From: Agapetus fuscipes | Lineage: Eukaryota; Arthropoda; Insecta; Trichoptera; Glossosomatidae | Assembly (NCBI GenBank): GCA_951799405.1 | Contig: OX637345.1 | Span: 4,588,001-4,652,000, forward strand | Direction of reading: 5' to 3' | DNA: 64,000 nucleotides | In this document: positions 1-9,394 of the stretch, in pieces | How positions within the stretch are numbered: position 1 is the first letter of the stretch | Layout: each line of letters begins with the position of its first letter | Made by a program: the position numbers and the translations under genes | The notes under the pieces: model-generated | Databases searched by the model: none | Told to the model about the DNA's origin: nothing | What the model saw: only the letters and a program-made list of their open reading frames with translations

Positions 1-338
1 TAGTTATAGGAATTCTGTATTGTATTGTGTGGGTAGGAATCATTGAATAAAATACGTGAAGCATCGAGAAATAATAATTACTATGCCTTTCCGGAACTGT
101 CTAGCAAATATAGGTCTAGATTGTACTGTTTTAAAGAGTATAAGAAGGGTGCGAGTGGCTTGCAGGGCCAGTAGTATTCTACAAGCTTTACCACTATATA
201 AATTGAACCAAAACCAAGTGTAACGGAATAGTCGAGAATATCTTTGTGCAAATAAATTATTAAAAGTGTAAAATAAACAACTGTATAAGAAGATCAGTAT
301 TTTTAATTGAAAGACTGTTGAACCCTAAATTCGTAACA
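1..338 (+). repeat. Ty3/gypsy-family LTR, 5' end outside window
   Basis: This is the reverse complement of the LTR family seen at 17,609, 24,460 and 61,262. It shares the GTGTAAAATAAA polyadenylation region and the terminal GAACCCTAAATTCGTAACA. It stops at ACA (338) and is followed by ATAC, the same 4-bp target that flanks the intact element. The beginning of the LTR lies outside the window. Probably a solo LTR or the end of a further element. Confidence 0.75.
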
Positions 339-864
339 ATACCTATTAAATAAATCTTTTCGTTACAAGTATGGGTGTTCAGACTCATACCAACTTATAA
401 GTCAAGGAATAATGATAATGAAACAAGGGATAATGATTGAAAATCATGTGATATAAGCGTCTAAATGGGTTTAATTCCCATAGATAATAAGAGGAGCGGA
501 AGTGAGGGTCGTAAATCAAAGGATGAGGCTCGGATATGAGTTGAGGACAGCGTCCATTGAAGTCCCGCTTCGTTATCCTTCATAAAAATACAGGCGGTCC
601 ATCATACGTGTGACAGAAAGAATACCAGACGACAGAGTGTAATCCCTGTGAGGTATTACTTCCAAGAACTGCAACAGAATTTAACGGTGATTTAAATTCT
701 TCAGTTTTACGGTTCATGAAATGAAATCAAAGAAATATGCAATGATTGATATGATGGTTGTTGATCTGCAGTGTTAGCAAGTTGGATTGCAGATACGTAC
801 GCTGTTTTTGGTGAATCACACCTCCATCGAGCGAGCTTATTCATTGCTATAGAAAGCGTAGACC
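339..864. other. non-coding stretch
   Basis: AT-rich sequence after the LTR. I see no supported coding region; the only reading frame is a short minus-strand one without recognisable features. No clear repeat apart from the approach to the DR1 tail at the right edge. Confidence 0.5.
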
Positions 865-1107
865 CTAAATCTAAATCGAAATATAAGCTGCAAAGATATG
901 TATCATTTGAGATTAATATTAAATGCATTCCTACAAACAGACACGCATAATTTCGCCCTCACCGCATGTGGACCTAAAGTATAAAAAACCCAATCTCAAA
1001 TGAAGATAAGCCCTTCAACTCTTGCCGATCTTCCCTGAAACAGGGGTGACATTGACAAAGTGAACCATTTTTTACAGTATGGGTGGTCAGCCTCATACCA
1101 ACCTATA
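865..1107 (-). repeat. DR1 dispersed repeat, nearly full length
   Basis: Full DR1 architecture on the minus strand: the head (GGTTGGTATGAGGCTGACCACC) is at the right, a TTCAGGGAAG core in the middle, and a (TTAGAT)n-like tail at the left. Tail units of the type CTAAAT identify one DR1 subfamily. It abuts the next copy with no spacer. Confidence 0.85.
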
Positions 1108-1358
1108 TCTATAATCTATAATCTAAGTTGCAAGGATATATTCATTCAAAGTTCTCAGATGTATGCCCACAAACAAACACGTGTAGTTCGCGCTTACAAA
1201 TGCTGATTGTGTACTTACAAATAAAATCCAAACTTAAATGAACATAAGCCCTGCAACTCCTGCCGACATTCCCTGGAACAGGGGTGACATTGGCAAAGTG
1301 AATAATTTTTTACAGTATGGGTGGTCAGCCTCATACCAACCTATAAGTCAAGGAATAC
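1108..1358 (-). repeat. DR1 copy continuous with LINE 3' UTR
   Basis: A complete DR1 with an (ATAGATT)n tail. Unlike most copies, the sequence upstream on the element strand does not stop at CCTTGACTTATAGG. It runs on into about 130 bp of AT-rich 3' UTR and then into LINE coding sequence. The same order is repeated near 27,850-28,065 and 53,412-53,585. Confidence 0.85.
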
Positions 1359-2069
1359 GAGTAATAAATGACATTTAAGTTTACAAAAAAAAACAACAAA
1401 ACCTTAAAAATAAATCTATACAAAAAAAGTAAAAAAATTCTTATGCAAAAAATGTAGCAAACTAATAAACCAACATTACAAATCAGCATTGCAGATTAGC
1501 CGCCACTTCTTCCTGTCCTTGCATACTTCTTTCATTTCATCCAGAGTCATAACCTTTTTCATACAAGCTCTCCTTTTATTATGACTCTGGATATCCCATT
1601 CACTCGCTATTTCGAAAATTTGGTCCATCCATACCTATCTCGGTCTTCCTCTTCCACGACATCCATCTATTCTAGCAACATATACTTTCTTCGTCAATCT
1701 TTCATCACTCATTCTCTCCATGTGCCCGAACCATCTTAACATACTTCTTTTAATCTTCACTTTCACACTTTCCCTTACACCACATTCTTCTCTTACAAAA
1801 TCATTCCTCACCCTGTCACTTCGTTTTTTCCCAATCATACTTCTTAGATAGTCCATTTCTACTGTATGGACTTTACTAATTTCCCTTTCACTTACCGTCC
1901 AGGCTTCACTTCCATACATCAAGGTGGGCACTAGTATACCACCGTGCACCGCCAATCTAACATTTTTTGAGAGATTTTGGTTCCTGGCGATGCAAGCGGT
2001 TGCACCCAGTACACACCTGCCTTTCATTATTCTTCTTTCAAATTCACCGGACAATATATTTGATATATT
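1359..2069 (-). pseudogene. 5'-truncated RTE-like LINE: reverse transcriptase C-terminal end and 3' UTR
   Basis: The minus frame 2054-1635 encodes the C-terminal region typical of arthropod endonuclease-reverse transcriptases. Recognisable pieces are LMYGSEAWTVSERE, a basic RWFGHMERM segment and the GRGRPR motif that precedes the final helices. After a stop near 1635, further in-phase remnants (KKVMTLDEMKEVCKDRKKWR) continue to about 1491, so the frame is broken. The remaining bases to 1359 are the A/T-rich 3' UTR leading into DR1. Catalytic RT motifs are absent because the copy is truncated. RTE-like assignment is from the C-terminal pattern only. Confidence 0.8.
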
Positions 2070-2072
2070 TTC

Positions 2073-2091
2073 AACCTATAAGTCAAGGAAA
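2073..2091 (-). repeat. DR1 5'-end fragment
   Basis: Only the first ~19 bp of DR1 (AACCTATAAGTCAAGGAA on the plus strand) directly at the 5' edge of the truncated LINE. It suggests that the LINE fragment joined or interrupted another DR1 copy. Confidence 0.5.
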
Positions 2092-2223
2092 ATATCCTTT
2101 ATTAAAAAACATTTTATAAGGATTGATGCAATAAATCAAGGCTGGATGAAATATATTTGGTAAATAATTGGCAGCTTACTTTTTTCAAATATTGACCCGT
2201 AACGTTTGTTCTTCTTAAATCTA

Positions 2224-2728
2224 GGCTACATCCTCAATGACAAGAAAATGCCTGTTAACCTGAAACGCAGGGTCTTTGAGTCATGCGTGCTTCCAGTATC
2301 CACCTATGGCTTGAAACAAAAGGGCTCACTCAGTATAGCCCCAACAGACTGAGGACTTGCAAAAAAGCCATTGAAAGGAGGATGCTGGGAATCAGCCTCA
2401 GAGACAGGGTTCCAAACCAAGAGATCCGTGGTCGCACTGGTGTCACTGATGTCATACAGTAAGTGACCTGCTTAAAGCGGTGCTGGGCTGGTCACGTCGC
2501 AAGGCAGGACCAAGACAGGTGGCTGGAAAGAATCGTCCAGTGGTGACCCAGGATGTCCAATCGGAGAGTGGCGAGACCCCAACTGAGGTGACTGGACGAA
2601 ATCAAGAGAACTGCAGGCAGAGGATGGTTGAACACAACAGTCGATAGACAAATATGGAGAGGATCGGAGGAGGCCTACATCCAGAAGTGGACTAAGAAAT
2701 TCTCGAGAAGAAGAAGAAATAGAACGTA
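2224..2728 (+). pseudogene. LINE reverse-transcriptase C-terminal relic
   Basis: Plus-strand translation gives phases of a familiar LINE C-terminus: NLKRRVFESCVLPVSTYG, then AIERRMLGISLRDRVPNQ, then WAGHVARQDQDRW, then EEAYIQKW. These are separated by several stops and a frame change around 2,320. It belongs to a different LINE lineage from the minus-strand copy at 1,359-2,069. It ends in an AGAAGAAG run typical of such 3' ends. Non-functional. Confidence 0.8.
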
Positions 2729-2739
2729 AGTGCACCGAG

Positions 2740-2965
2740 AAAAAGTTCTTAATTCAAATTTGTGCTCCATCCTGATTGGTCGCCGTTCGTCAAGTAACGT
2801 AATCCACCGAATCCTCGGTTGCTAGGGGCAACAGTCACCATGGCAACAGACGCATTCGCACATAAACAACGATATGACTTTGTCATAACCGCCCTATTCC
2901 TTCACGCGAAACTTGTTCGCTAATAAAGATTCCCCAGTAAGAGTGGGACTGCTTTTTGTTACACG
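2740..2965. other. LTR-like or promoter-like segment with paired X-box motifs
   Basis: The segment contains an inverted CCAAT (ATTGG, 2775-2779) and two palindromic RFX X-box-like sites, GGTTGCTAGGGGCAAC (2817-2832) and GTCACCATGGCAAC (2834-2847). An AATAAA follows at 2922-2927 and then a GT-rich end. The order promoter elements then polyadenylation signal then TTACA resembles a small solo LTR, but I could not find a target duplication. Confidence 0.3.
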
Positions 2966-3292
2966 ACCATTATCATTATGGGGACTTAAATCACATTATA
3001 GAGTTAAGCCTCAATATACGACAGTTACTTGTTATAAGTATGTACACTAAAACATTAACAATACGTGATTAATAAAGTTTTATGGATTTTTGTAAGATCT
3101 ATGTTAATATTGGTTAAGCTTTTACTTTTCAGGGAGAAGGTTAAGATCGATTCCAAGGCTGTTAGACATTATCTTAACTTTTAAATATTTTTTTTATTGA
3201 CGTTTTAAGTACTAACCTATAAGTGGGTATAAGGCTGACTACTGCAAAAAACGTGAATACTGTTAAAAAAAATTACATTGCCAATGTCACAG
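2966..3292. other. non-coding stretch
   Basis: AT-rich, no coding signal. A short 'ACCTATAAGTGGGTATAAGGCTGACTACTG' -like stretch near 3,214-3,275 is a decayed head of DR1 (plus orientation) just before the SINE. Confidence 0.4.
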
Positions 3293-3620
3293 TCCGGTCG
3301 ATAGCTCAGTTGGTAGAGTGCTTGCATTCCATACCGTGAGCTCGGGTTTGAATCCCACCGAGGGTGTCAGAAATAATTTCCCGTTTCGGTGTTTATTTCA
3401 AACCCCAAAATAAAATACCGGCAAGGTATACTCAGCCTTCACAAGAAATGAGTATCAGCCCTCTCAGGAGCTGGGAAACCACCACTTCAACTGAAGGGGT
3501 TGGTGTAAGGCCGGCCCCCTTACTTGTAAAAATAAATAGGTTCAACTCGCCACATGCCGCCCCTCGGAGATAACGCGGCAAGAAGTTACACTATATGTGT
3601 AGCTTAGTTGCGTTGCGTTA
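3293..3620 (+). repeat. SINE-B, tRNA-derived SINE, full length
   Basis: The head has RNA polymerase III boxes: A box in TAGCTCAGTTGG and B box GGTTTGAATCC, about 40 bp apart. The body carries TTTCGGTGTTTATTTCAAA, the CAGCCTTCACAAG block, CACTTCAACTGAAG and GCGGCAAGAAGTTACACTA. It ends with TGTAGCTTAGTTGCGTT. This copy and those at 27,284 and 45,299 define the consensus. Confidence 0.85.
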
Positions 3621-3741
3621 CCCCTGTTTCTGGGAAGGCCGGCAAGGTTGCGCTGATGTTCATTTGAGTCGTTCTAAGTCCACATGTTCCTTTACTTAAA
3701 AGTTGTTATGAGTTCATCCTCAGTCGTCATGTAGACAGGGT

Positions 3742-3790
3742 GCTTTCTGAAGACGTTGGCTGCGTCGCCAACGAAACGTCAAGAATTATG
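3742..3790 (+). other. structured motif resembling a hammerhead core
   Basis: CTGAAGAC is followed by a 6-bp stem GTTGGC/GCCAAC with a TGCGTC loop and then GAAACGTC. The layout resembles a hammerhead ribozyme core, which Penelope-like and some other retroelements carry. The extra C before the stem and the lack of a clear stem III do not fit the strict consensus. A related motif sits at 5,186-5,211. Confidence 0.3.
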
Positions 3791-3862
3791 TAAGTCCTCC
3801 CATAACGGTTCGACTAATATCAGAAAAATCTAATTACCTAACGGTGACGATAATTCTAATTT

Positions 3863-3930
3863 GACCATCCATACTGTAAAAAAAATGGTTCACTTATCCA
3901 ATGCCACTCTTGTTTCAGTGAATCTCAGCA
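3863..3930 (+). repeat. DR1 fragment
   Basis: Only positions from CCATACTGTAAAA through CCTGTTTCAG-like sequence remain. It lies head to head with the minus-strand DR1 that follows. Confidence 0.6.
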
Positions 3931-3942
3931 AGATATACGTGT

Positions 3943-4202
3943 CTATCTATCTATAATCTATAATCTAAGCTGCAAGGATTTGTTAACATTTAAGGCTCAT
4001 ATGAAATGCATACTTACAGACAGGCACATGTAAGTTCGCGCCTACACATTCTGCATGTGTGCATACAATTAAAGAAAACCTCATATGGACATAAACCTTT
4101 CAACTCCTGCCGCCGTTCCCTGAACCGGGGTGGCATTGGCAAAAGTGAACCGATTTTTACAGCACGGGTGGTCAGCCTCGTACCAACCTATCAGTCAAGG
4201 AG
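3943..4202 (-). repeat. DR1 copy, complete
   Basis: Tail of (ATCTATA) units at the left, head AACCTATCAGTCAAGGAGC at the right. Carries the variant CCCTGAACCGGGGTGG in its centre, shared with the copies at 35,217 and 10,183. Confidence 0.8.
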
Positions 4203-4750
4203 CTGCTTTTGAGGATCGTGTAAAATGAAGTATATCTTTACAACATATATTATAGATTTTAATTGCTCGTACACTAAGTCAGACGAATGTCAAATCAGAA
4301 TTCGTATACTAAGGTCTCATTATAATATAATTTTATACACATTTGTGCTTTGTATGATATCGTTATTCCTGTAAAAAGTACCGCGCTGCCTTGACCACGC
4401 CGGAGCTGCCTAACGACTGACCAGTTCTATGGAAAATATCATAACAGCGACAGTTTTTTATGACTAGAGGAATTTTCTCATATAAATCATTAAAATATTT
4501 GTGGTTTTTGTGAGGAAATCAAGAAAAATGGGATTTTGTTAAAGGCTTATTAGAGGCATTCAAAGTACAAAAATAACAAACCTCCATTTAAATGGATTTT
4601 AAACATTCTCCTCTTTTTTGTAAAAGTGTAAAAATGAAATATGTAGAAAAAAAATAAACATTTTAATCTACCTATATCAAAAAAATTTAAGCCTTCATTT
4701 ATTTGTTTATCCATTTGTTTATATCTAAAATGTTAATTATTGTATATATA
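4203..4750. other. non-coding stretch
   Basis: AT-rich sequence with no reading frame of note and no repeat family that I can recognise. Confidence 0.5.
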
Positions 4751-5012
4751 TTCCTTGACTTATAGGTTGGTATGCGGCTGACCACCCATGCTGTAGAAAA
4801 TTATTCACTTTGCCAATGTCACTCCTGTTTCAGGGAAGGTCGGCAGTTGGCGGAGTTGCAGGGTGTATGCCCATTTGAGATTTGGTTTTTATATTGTAGG
4901 TTCATGTGGCATGCGCAAGCGTGAACTTGTACGTGACTGCTTGTGAGAATGCATGTAATGTGAATCCCCAATGTTACATATCTTTGTAACTTAGATTAGA
5001 TACGATTAGATT
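4751..5012 (+). repeat. DR1 copy, complete
   Basis: Starts precisely at TTCCTTGACTTATAGG and ends in an ATTAGAT tail. Contains the subfamily marker GTACGTG...GAGAATGCATGTAATGTGA shared with 11,514 and 54,799. Confidence 0.85.
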
Positions 5013-5060
5013 TCCATAGTCGGCTTGTATTTTAAATTTTTATTTGCATTTTTGTTTTAT

Positions 5061-5214
5061 ACGCCAACGTTTCGTTTCCACGAGCCGAAAGCATTTTTCA
5101 AGGATGAACATCAAGTCCATGAAATTACGAACAGTAAGAAAACCCATAGGTTTCTTCATAACTTTAATAACTAGCCTTGAAAATGCTTTCTGATCGTGGA
5201 AACGAAACGTCGGC
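5061..5214. repeat. inverted repeat (foldback) with ~40-bp arms
   Basis: The left arm 5061-5103 (CAACGTTTCGTTTCCACGAG...) is complementary to the right arm 5175-5214 with a few mismatches; the loop is about 70 bp. Each arm contains the GAAACGT-type motif also found at 3,773. Could be a small foldback element or paired ends of a retroelement. It lies directly against the truncated LINE. Confidence 0.55.
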
Positions 5215-5240
5215 AGGTGTAATCCGAAAGAATCAACAAA

Positions 5241-7460
5241 TATTTTGTCAACAAGACTGATATCCTTGTTCCCATCGATACATACCATCCACCTCTTTCC
5301 ATCTCTCTTCCATCTAATGTCCAACATAAAAACCATAATACCACTTATATTGTAGACTTTTCTAAAGCTGATTTTGTTCATATGAATATATTTTTTCAGA
5401 GTGTTGACTTTTCTTTTGTAAATAATGATGATATTGAAGTTGTAGTAAATAATCTGTACTCTATTCTATCCGAAGCGATCACTAAATTTGTACCTACTTT
5501 TAAGCTTAGTCCTTATTCTTGGAAATACCCCAAATGGTTTAGTCATGATTTAATTGATCTCATAAAGGATAAGAAAGTGGCTCATCTGAAATATAAAATC
5601 TCTAATTCTTCTTCGGATTATCTAGATTTTAAGAAATTACGTAATGATTGCAAAATTCTGTCCAAAAATTGTTATTTAAATTACATTTCCAACACTGAGC
5701 GCTCTATTGTCCATAATGTGAAAAAATTCTGGTCATATGCTAACTCTCTGAGAAAGGGCGATCTCGGTATACCACATAATGTTTTTTATGATGATGTGTC
5801 ATCTGATGATGTTCAAGAAATTCCTAACCTTTTTGCATCTTTCTTTAAAAGCGTTTATGATATTCATCCTGACTGTAATACGTTTGAATTCTCTTCACAT
5901 ATTGATTTACAACTGTCTAATTTGTCATTTAGTGTAGTTGATGTCATCACAGAAATTGAATCAATGAAACCACTTACTAATCCTGGCCCTGATAATGTCC
6001 CAGCGGTAATGTTGAAAAACTGTGTACATAGCTTGTCTCAACCTCTGTGTGCGGTATTTAATTTGTCCATCGCGTCTGGATGTTTTCCCGCCCTTTGGAA
6101 GCAATCGTATCTTTCTCCAATATACAAGTCTGGTGATAAGAGTAACGTCAAAAACTATCGACCAATAAGTAAATTGTCCGCCATTCCGAAGCTACTTGAA
6201 AAGCTTGTACTTACTAAAATCCGGTACGTTGCAACCAGATCAATTTCAGTCCATCAACATGGTTTTTTACCAAACCGATCAACTACTTCTAATTTAATGG
6301 TGTTTGAAAATTTCCTTTCTAATGCTTTGTCTAGCCGAAAACAAGTTGACGTAATTTACACTGATTTTTCAAAAGCGTTTGATCGGGTATCACACACTAT
6401 CCTTCTTAGTAAGCTACGCGGTATGGGGGTGTCTGGTAGTTTTCTGTCTTGGCTCCGAAACTACCTTATCGATAGATCTTTGATTGTCAGAATAGATAAT
6501 AATAGCTCACACTCCTTCTCACCAACTAGTGGTGTCCCCCAGGGTTCCCATCTGGGCCCGCTACTTTTTCTCCTATTTATTGATGATATTACAAAGCAAT
6601 TTCCTGACACAAATGTTCTCCTGTTTGCTGACGATATAAAAATTTTTAAAGTCATAGATAATGTGGCTGACTGTAATAGTCTCCAATTATCTTTGAATAA
6701 TCTAGTAACCTGGTGTAATAAAAATGAATTGCCTCTAAATGTCTCGAAGTGTTTAGTAATGAATTTCTTCAGAATAAAAAATCCCATTATATATGACTAT
6801 ACACTTTTTTCAAACAGTCTTCGGGTGGTAACGGAGGTCACCGACTTGGGGGTTGTGTTTGACTGTGGATTATCTTTTAATGTACACATTGCTTCAATTT
6901 GTGCCAAGGCCATGAGAATGCTTGGTTTCATAAACCGCATCACCAAGGACTTTCAGGACACTGCCGCAATCAAAATTCTTTATACCACATTGGTTCGCAG
7001 TGTCTTGGAATATTGCTCGCCTGTTTGGTCCCCCCTCTACATGGTGCACGTAGACAATATAGAAAAGGTTCACTTAAAATTTTTGAAAATAGTTAATTTT
7101 AAACTCAATATTCCCCTGTCACACTTCGACCCGCTCTATTTAAATTCGATTCTAAATCTAAACTTTTTGTCAGACAGACGTAAATTTATTGACTTAATCA
7201 CCCTCTTCAAAATAAAACATGCTCTAATTGATTGTCCTGCACTACTTAGTGAGTTGAATTTTTTTACTCCACGTTCAGGGACTAGACAATTAGTTTCTTA
7301 CCGCCCTGTATTTACTAGCACTAACGCACAAAGCAATAGTTGTATGCATCGTTTACAGCGTGTTGGTAATGAGTATGCCTCACTTGACTTGGTTCTGCAT
7401 AATAATAATTATCATACCTATAACCAAGGTCTGAAAAAAATGTTTTTGGGACATCCATAA
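5241..7460 (+). CDS. CR1/Jockey-like LINE ORF2, reverse transcriptase, 5'-truncated
   Basis: Non-LTR retrotransposon ORF2 that would copy its RNA by target-primed reverse transcription. The endonuclease domain is lost except its last motif (LVPIDTYHPPL, about 5,262-5,296), and the frame is open from there, upstream of the first ATG at 5,382. RT motifs are intact in order: NPGPDNVPA, YRPIS, QHGFLPNRSTTSN, DVIYTDFSKAFDRVSH, SGVPQGSHLGPLLF and LLFADDIKIF with both catalytic Asp residues. The C-terminal thumb region with EYCSPVWSP follows. It is related along its length to the full-length element at 29,052-32,548 but clearly diverged, so they are separate subfamilies. With no ORF1 and no endonuclease it is dead as an autonomous element although its 690-codon frame has no stop. 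Confidence 0.93.
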   Translation, partial: YFVNKTDILVPIDTYHPPLSISLPSNVQHKNHNTTYIVDFSKADFVHMNIFFQSVDFSFVNNDDIEVVVNNLYSILSEAITKFVPTFKLSPYSWKYPKWFSHDLIDLIKDKKVAHLKYKISNSSSDYLDFKKLRNDCKILSKNCYLNYISNTERSIVHNVKKFWSYANSLRKGDLGIPHNVFYDDVSSDDVQEIPNLFASFFKSVYDIHPDCNTFEFSSHIDLQLSNLSFSVVDVITEIESMKPLTNPGPDNVPAVMLKNCVHSLSQPLCAVFNLSIASGCFPALWKQSYLSPIYKSGDKSNVKNYRPISKLSAIPKLLEKLVLTKIRYVATRSISVHQHGFLPNRSTTSNLMVFENFLSNALSSRKQVDVIYTDFSKAFDRVSHTILLSKLRGMGVSGSFLSWLRNYLIDRSLIVRIDNNSSHSFSPTSGVPQGSHLGPLLFLLFIDDITKQFPDTNVLLFADDIKIFKVIDNVADCNSLQLSLNNLVTWCNKNELPLNVSKCLVMNFFRIKNPIIYDYTLFSNSLRVVTEVTDLGVVFDCGLSFNVHIASICAKAMRMLGFINRITKDFQDTAAIKILYTTLVRSVLEYCSPVWSPLYMVHVDNIEKVHLKFLKIVNFKLNIPLSHFDPLYLNSILNLNFLSDRRKFIDLITLFKIKHALIDCPALLSELNFFTPRSGTRQLVSYRPVFTSTNAQSNSCMHRLQRVGNEYASLDLVLHNNNYHTYNQGLKKMFLGHP

Positions 7461-7776
7461 TATATAATAAATTATATTGTTTTAGATTGTTATTATATGA
7501 ACGATGTCTGCCTGGTGAATTTCTTTATTAGTGATATTTGAATGGTTTCTGAAGTTTTTATTTTTGATATGCATTTTTTTTTGCTTCTAACCTACTGTTT
7601 AGTGTTTATATATGGGTTTATTTTTTCTTTTCTTTTCTTTTATGTTTTACCGTAATGTTTTATACTTTTAATTCTTGTAATATTTATTGTTATTGTTGTT
7701 TTGTATAAACTCCCTTGATATGTACTTATTTCATAAAAGGCTAACGCCGTAAATAAATAAATAAATAAATAAAAGA
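7461..7776 (+). repeat. LINE 3' UTR with terminal hairpin and (AAAT)n tail
   Basis: T-rich 3' UTR ending in GGC-TAAC-GCC-GT and then AAATAAATAAATAAATAAAT. The short hairpin plus GCCGT immediately before the tail is matched at the 3' end of the other LINE (32,914-32,960). It is therefore probably the structure recognised by the element's reverse transcriptase. Confidence 0.75.
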
Positions 7777-7814
7777 CACACCTCAAGACACACCTTTTTA
7801 GAAAGTCTAATCCA

Positions 7815-7880
7815 TGATCGGAGAGGGCCCTTGAGGTGTGACACACACAAAAACGGCGCTCTCTAATCATTTGTAGTTTA
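7815..7880 (+). repeat. SINE-A 3'-end fragment
   Basis: Contains CTTGAGGTGTGACACACAC and AAACGGCGCTCTCTAATCA, the conserved 3' end of SINE-A, without the tRNA head. Sits just behind the LINE tail. Confidence 0.6.
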
Positions 7881-7898
7881 AAATAAATTAGCCAGTTA

Positions 7899-8047
7899 TC
7901 TAATCTAATCTAATCTAAGTTGCAAAGATATGTTACATTAAAGATTCACATTACATGCATTCTCACAACCAGACACGTACAAGTTCGCGCTTGCACATGC
8001 CTCATGTGAACCTACAACATAAAAACCAAATCTCAAATGGACATAAA
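7899..8047 (-). repeat. DR1 copy, 5'-truncated
   Basis: An (TAATC)n tail and the 3' half of DR1; the head and central TTCAGGG core are missing. Truncation at the 5' end fits a copy made by target-primed reverse transcription. Confidence 0.75.
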
Positions 8048-8063
8048 AATATATAATAATAAT

Positions 8064-8254
8064 AAGCAATTTATGCCACTGCTAAGTAATGAGGGCCATT
8101 GTAACACGAGTGCAAGTTTGTGGCATGAGGTGCAGCCAAATGGCACAATAGACAGCACGTGCAGTGGCATACAATACTTTTCTACGACTACAAAATAAAT
8201 AATCAATAATAGGCGTTAAAGTTTACTCGTCCATTTGAAGTAATTAAAACCTTA
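8064..8254 (-). repeat. palindromic repeat family, copy 1
   Basis: Related in inverted orientation to 16,146-16,378. It shares TATGCCACTGC, TGTAACACGAGTGC, TGGCACAATAGA and the flank CGTCCATTTGAAGTAATTAAAACC. No coding capacity; probably a small non-autonomous element. Confidence 0.6.
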
Positions 8255-8640
8255 GAGATGTCAGTTATGTATTTTTTTTTACAAAATAATCTGGTTTTTC
8301 TTTCATGATTTTATGTATGTACTATCGACTTGTAACACCAGCGCAAAATAACGTTTATTTCTTAATACACTTTTTATTTATCGTAATAATTTGGTTTCCA
8401 GGTGTTGCCAACTGTCACTGCTCCAATTAACAATTCAAAAAAGATGAAGTCGTACACGTTTTCTGCCTGTTGTGTCCCTTTTGATAAATAGCGGTCGTAT
8501 TTCACGCCCTAAACGACGTAATAAATAATATAAAACGAAATAAAAGTGCGCGCATAAATTTAATTACGAGTAAAAAATCATACTCGATCAATTTCCGCGA
8601 AACACTCGATCACGATTTTAATCGATAAGAATTTTACTGT

Positions 8641-8925
8641 AAGGAATCTGAAACAGGGTTGGCAATGTTAAAATTTTGAAACGAATACCGGGTAATCAAT
8701 AGACATGGAATACGAAGTTAACACGGCACTAGTAAAAATAATGTGTGAGGGATTAAATAGAAGGGTATTTGAAGCAGGGTTGGTAAGATTTTAAATTTTT
8801 GAATGAATACCGTTCTATCAGTAAACATGGGATGCTAAGTAAACAATGGAATAATTAAACGCGTGTGTGAAATATATTTTTTATTGTTTAAATGAATACC
8901 GGATAATCATCACATGGATGCAAAA
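8641..8925. repeat. diverged tandem repeat, ~122-bp unit
   Basis: The motifs CAGGGTTGG and GAATACCG recur at 8,654/8,683 and 8,775/8,805, a shift of about 121-122 bp. GAATACCGG occurs again at 8,894 in a shortened third unit. Non-coding and old. Confidence 0.6.
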
Positions 8926-8961
8926 ATTACACTTTATTAGTAAATGTGTGTTAAACACGGT

Positions 8962-9076
8962 AGTCTGCCACTAATCCGTCCAGCCATCTTAAGCTGGATC
9001 TTCCTACTGCCCTGCGCCCCTTTAGGTTCGTCATCAAAAACCTATTTTCCAGGCTTCAATGGTCCATTCGATGGAT
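8962..9076 (-). pseudogene. possible LINE C-terminal relic
   Basis: Minus-strand translation gives LKGRRAVGRSSLRWLDGLVAD, similar in pattern to the GRPxxRW basic end of LINE reverse transcriptases. Only about 25 codons can be followed. Chance similarity is possible. Confidence 0.35.
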
Positions 9077-9394
9077 GTGACACAAGCATTGCAGTCTGCG
9101 GACTTTATTGACCGGACCACATACCACACAAAAGTAAAGGTTAAGTCGTTGAAAATTGTGTTTACTTGGCTATAAATTCCCGTCTTTTCTCAAAAACCAT
9201 GTTAATGAATTTTTATTGAATTTCCTTAGAAATAAAGTTAAATAGGAATATTTCCTAGCGCATTCTTGTTTGTTTAGATTGACACTTCAAATTCTAGTAA
9301 AATTACCGGATTAAGTATTTTTTTTTACAATTATGTAATGTATTCATCCTAGTTCACAAATGAACCACCACATGCAGAAAAAACTAAAATCTTT

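Noticed and set aside
3293..3620. tRNA gene at the SINE-B head (and similar heads at 33,211, 45,080 and 61,793)
   Set aside because: A and B boxes are present, but there is no complete cloverleaf with acceptor pairing, and each is followed by a conserved SINE body in multiple copies.
3742..3790. Bona fide hammerhead ribozyme
   Set aside because: Strict core not satisfied: one extra base before stem II and no clear stem III. Kept only as a resemblance.
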